64,000 nucleotides of DNA, taken from Flavobacterium weaverense. GTDB lineage: Bacteria > Bacteroidota > Bacteroidia > Flavobacteriales > Flavobacteriaceae. How positions within the stretch are numbered: position 1 is the stretch's first letter; the number at the start of each line of letters is the position of its first letter. Where the stretch lies: the NCBI RefSeq assembly GCF_003688495.1, contig NZ_REFH01000007.1:186001-250000 (forward strand). The letters are read 5' to 3'. Below the pieces are notes generated by a model, which was given only the letters and a program-made list of their open reading frames with translations, was not told the origin of the DNA and made no database searches. Positions 62,733 through 64,000 of the stretch are shown here, in pieces. The translations under genes and the position numbers were made by a program.

Positions 62733-63746
62733 ATGAAAGTTTTAGTAACAGGAGGTTTAGGTTTTATTGGTTCTCATACCGTAGTTGAATTGCAAAACGA
62801 AGGTTTTGAGGTCATCATAGTAGATAATTTATCAAATACTTCGTTAAGTGTTTTAGATGGAATTAAAAATATAACTGGTAAAACGCCAGCTTACGAAAAC
62901 ATTGATTTACGTGAGAAAGATAAAGTGCAGGATTTTTTCAAAAGACATACTGATATTTCAGGAGTCATTCATTTTGCAGCTTCAAAAGCGGTAGGTGAAA
63001 GTGTAGAGGATCCATTGTTGTATTATGAAAATAATATTAGCGCACTAATCTATGTTTTACAGCAATTGCAGCAAAAACCTGATGCTAATTTCATTTTTAG
63101 TTCTTCTTGTACGGTTTACGGTCAAGCCGAAAAAATGCCAATTACTGAAGATGCAGAATTACAGCAAGCGATGTCTCCGTATGGAAATACAAAAGCTGTA
63201 GGTGAAGAAATAATAACTGATACTGCCAAAGTGACTAATATAAATGCGATTTTATTGCGTTACTTCAATCCTATTGGTTCACATCCATCAGCTGAAATAG
63301 GGGAGTTACCGATAGGAGTTCCTCAAAACTTAGTTCCTTTTATTACTCAAACAGGTTTTGGATTGAGAAAAGAATTAGCTGTTTATGGAGATGATTATCC
63401 TACTCCTGATGGGACAGCTGTTCGTGATTATATTCACGTAGTAGATTTGGCGAAAGCCCACGTAATAGCATTACAACGTTTGTTAAATAAAAAGAATATT
63501 GCTAAAGTTGAAACTTTCAATTTAGGAACTGGTACAGGAAGTTCTGTATTAGAAGTTATAAATAGTTTCGAAAAAGTAAGCGGTAAAAAATTGCCCTACA
63601 AAATTGTAGGCCGTAGAGAAGGAGATATTACTTCGGCTTACGCCAATACGGACAAGGCAAATAATGTTCTTGGTTGGAAAGCACAATCTACTCTTGAAGA
63701 AGCGATGGCAAGCGCTTGGAAATGGGAACAAAAGATTAGAAGTTAA
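62733..63746 (+). CDS. galE: UDP-glucose 4-epimerase
   Basis: GalE interconverts UDP-glucose and UDP-galactose using bound NAD. The 337-residue protein has VTGGLGFIGSHTVVEL (GxxGxxG), the catalytic Ser region SSSCTVYG, Tyr-x-x-x-Lys in SPYGNTKAVGEEI, RYFNPIGSHPSAEIGE and DYPTPDGTAVRDYIHVVDLA. Length and motifs are normal. Confidence 0.95.
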   Translation: MKVLVTGGLGFIGSHTVVELQNEGFEVIIVDNLSNTSLSVLDGIKNITGKTPAYENIDLREKDKVQDFFKRHTDISGVIHFAASKAVGESVEDPLLYYENNISALIYVLQQLQQKPDANFIFSSSCTVYGQAEKMPITEDAELQQAMSPYGNTKAVGEEIITDTAKVTNINAILLRYFNPIGSHPSAEIGELPIGVPQNLVPFITQTGFGLRKELAVYGDDYPTPDGTAVRDYIHVVDLAKAHVIALQRLLNKKNIAKVETFNLGTGTGSSVLEVINSFEKVSGKKLPYKIVGRREGDITSAYANTDKANNVLGWKAQSTLEEAMASAWKWEQKIRS

Positions 63747-63770
63747 AAAATAGCTATTATATTTAATGAG

Positions 63771-63810
63771 AATCCCAAAGTATCAAAATGATAGTTTGGG
63801 ATTTTTTTAT
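63771..63810 (+). terminator. Terminator after galE
   Basis: AATCCCAAA / TTTGGGATT stem with GTATC/GATA extension, followed by seven T. Confidence 0.88.
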
Positions 63811-63838
63811 GTAAATTTGTTTGACTACCACATTAGTT

Positions 63839-64000
63839 ATGAGTGATGTAAAATTAAATTCAAACAATGCTGAAGAACCAATTACAGCTTACAAAACCAA
63901 TTCAAAGCAGAAGGGCATTGGAGAAAATTTTGATTTTGATAAGGAATTCAAAAATGGGTATAAACCTGAAGAGCTTTTATTAGAAATGAAGAAACGAATA
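63839..64000 (+). CDS. Start of an unrecognised gene, truncated by the window edge
   Basis: 54 codons from ATG 63839 are visible. They encode a hydrophilic N terminus (MSDVKLNSNNAEEPITAYKT then FDFDKEFKNGYKPEELLLEM), without signal peptide or membrane helix. TAAATTTG at 63812-63819 may be its -7 box. Position after galE allows a surface polysaccharide role but the fragment is too short to judge. Confidence 0.6.
   Translation, partial: MSDVKLNSNNAEEPITAYKTNSKQKGIGENFDFDKEFKNGYKPEELLLEMKKRI

Overview
The window is AT-rich chromosomal DNA from a member of the Bacteroidota, very probably a Flavobacterium or close relative. The evidence is the gene order (pdxJ / CBS / nadK / porG-like / uppS / bamA / two Skp genes / murI, and tig / clpP / clpX), type IX secretion and gliding genes (PorP/SprF-like, PorG-like, RemB-like), repeated use of TTG or GTG starts, and promoters of the Bacteroidota form TTG-N19/20-TAnnTTTG. 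Most of the window is housekeeping sequence. Accessory material is limited to about 29.5-34 kb (copper locus) and 35.4-38.1 kb (small unknown genes among dispersed repeats).

Layout. 0-4 kb: the end of gcvH, a VanZ-like gene, deoC and a RemB/Wzi-like outer membrane protein gene split by one in-frame TAA. 3.9-9 kb: haem O synthase, two cytochrome oxidase subunit III genes and a subunit IV gene, then after a terminator a Cys-less SCO-like protein, SCO, DUF420 and a small CxxC membrane protein. 9-14 kb: a DUF4403 lipoprotein, a TolC/adaptor pair and tsaB. 14-19 kb: MscS, a repeat-rich LEA-like protein, dodecin, an Nfu scaffold, an orphan PorP/SprF protein and a gamma carbonic anhydrase. 19-28 kb: the envelope biogenesis block (murI, skp, ompH, bamA, uppS, porG, nadK, CBS, pdxJ). 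28-34 kb: a hydrolase, a holin-like protein, and the copper locus (DUF3347, HMA-AraC regulator, CopA ATPase, 46-residue membrane peptide), then tRNA-Glu.

34-38 kb: nhaA, then a gene-poor stretch with an orphan HigA-type antitoxin between two 45-bp direct repeats and a REP-like palindromic element. 38-42 kb: tig, clpP, clpX. 42-53 kb: serB, a bacterial GH3 protein with a 49-residue lipoprotein, DUF2797, AsmA-like, sppA, a folK-deoxynucleoside kinase fusion, TrmH and DUF1573. 53-64 kb: mutS, tRNA-Gly, tRNA-Leu, a YegP-like protein, a small repeat lipoprotein, an S46 dipeptidyl-peptidase, GNAT, waaA, a sugar aminotransferase, galE and the start of an unrecognised gene.

No CRISPR array, insertion sequence, integrase, prophage or defence island was recognised. 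The strongest anomaly is the nonsense codon in the RemB-like gene. The most system-like signal is the copper locus, with a near-perfect 21-bp palindrome ahead of a metal-domain AraC regulator. All calls come from reading sequence only; no database search was run.
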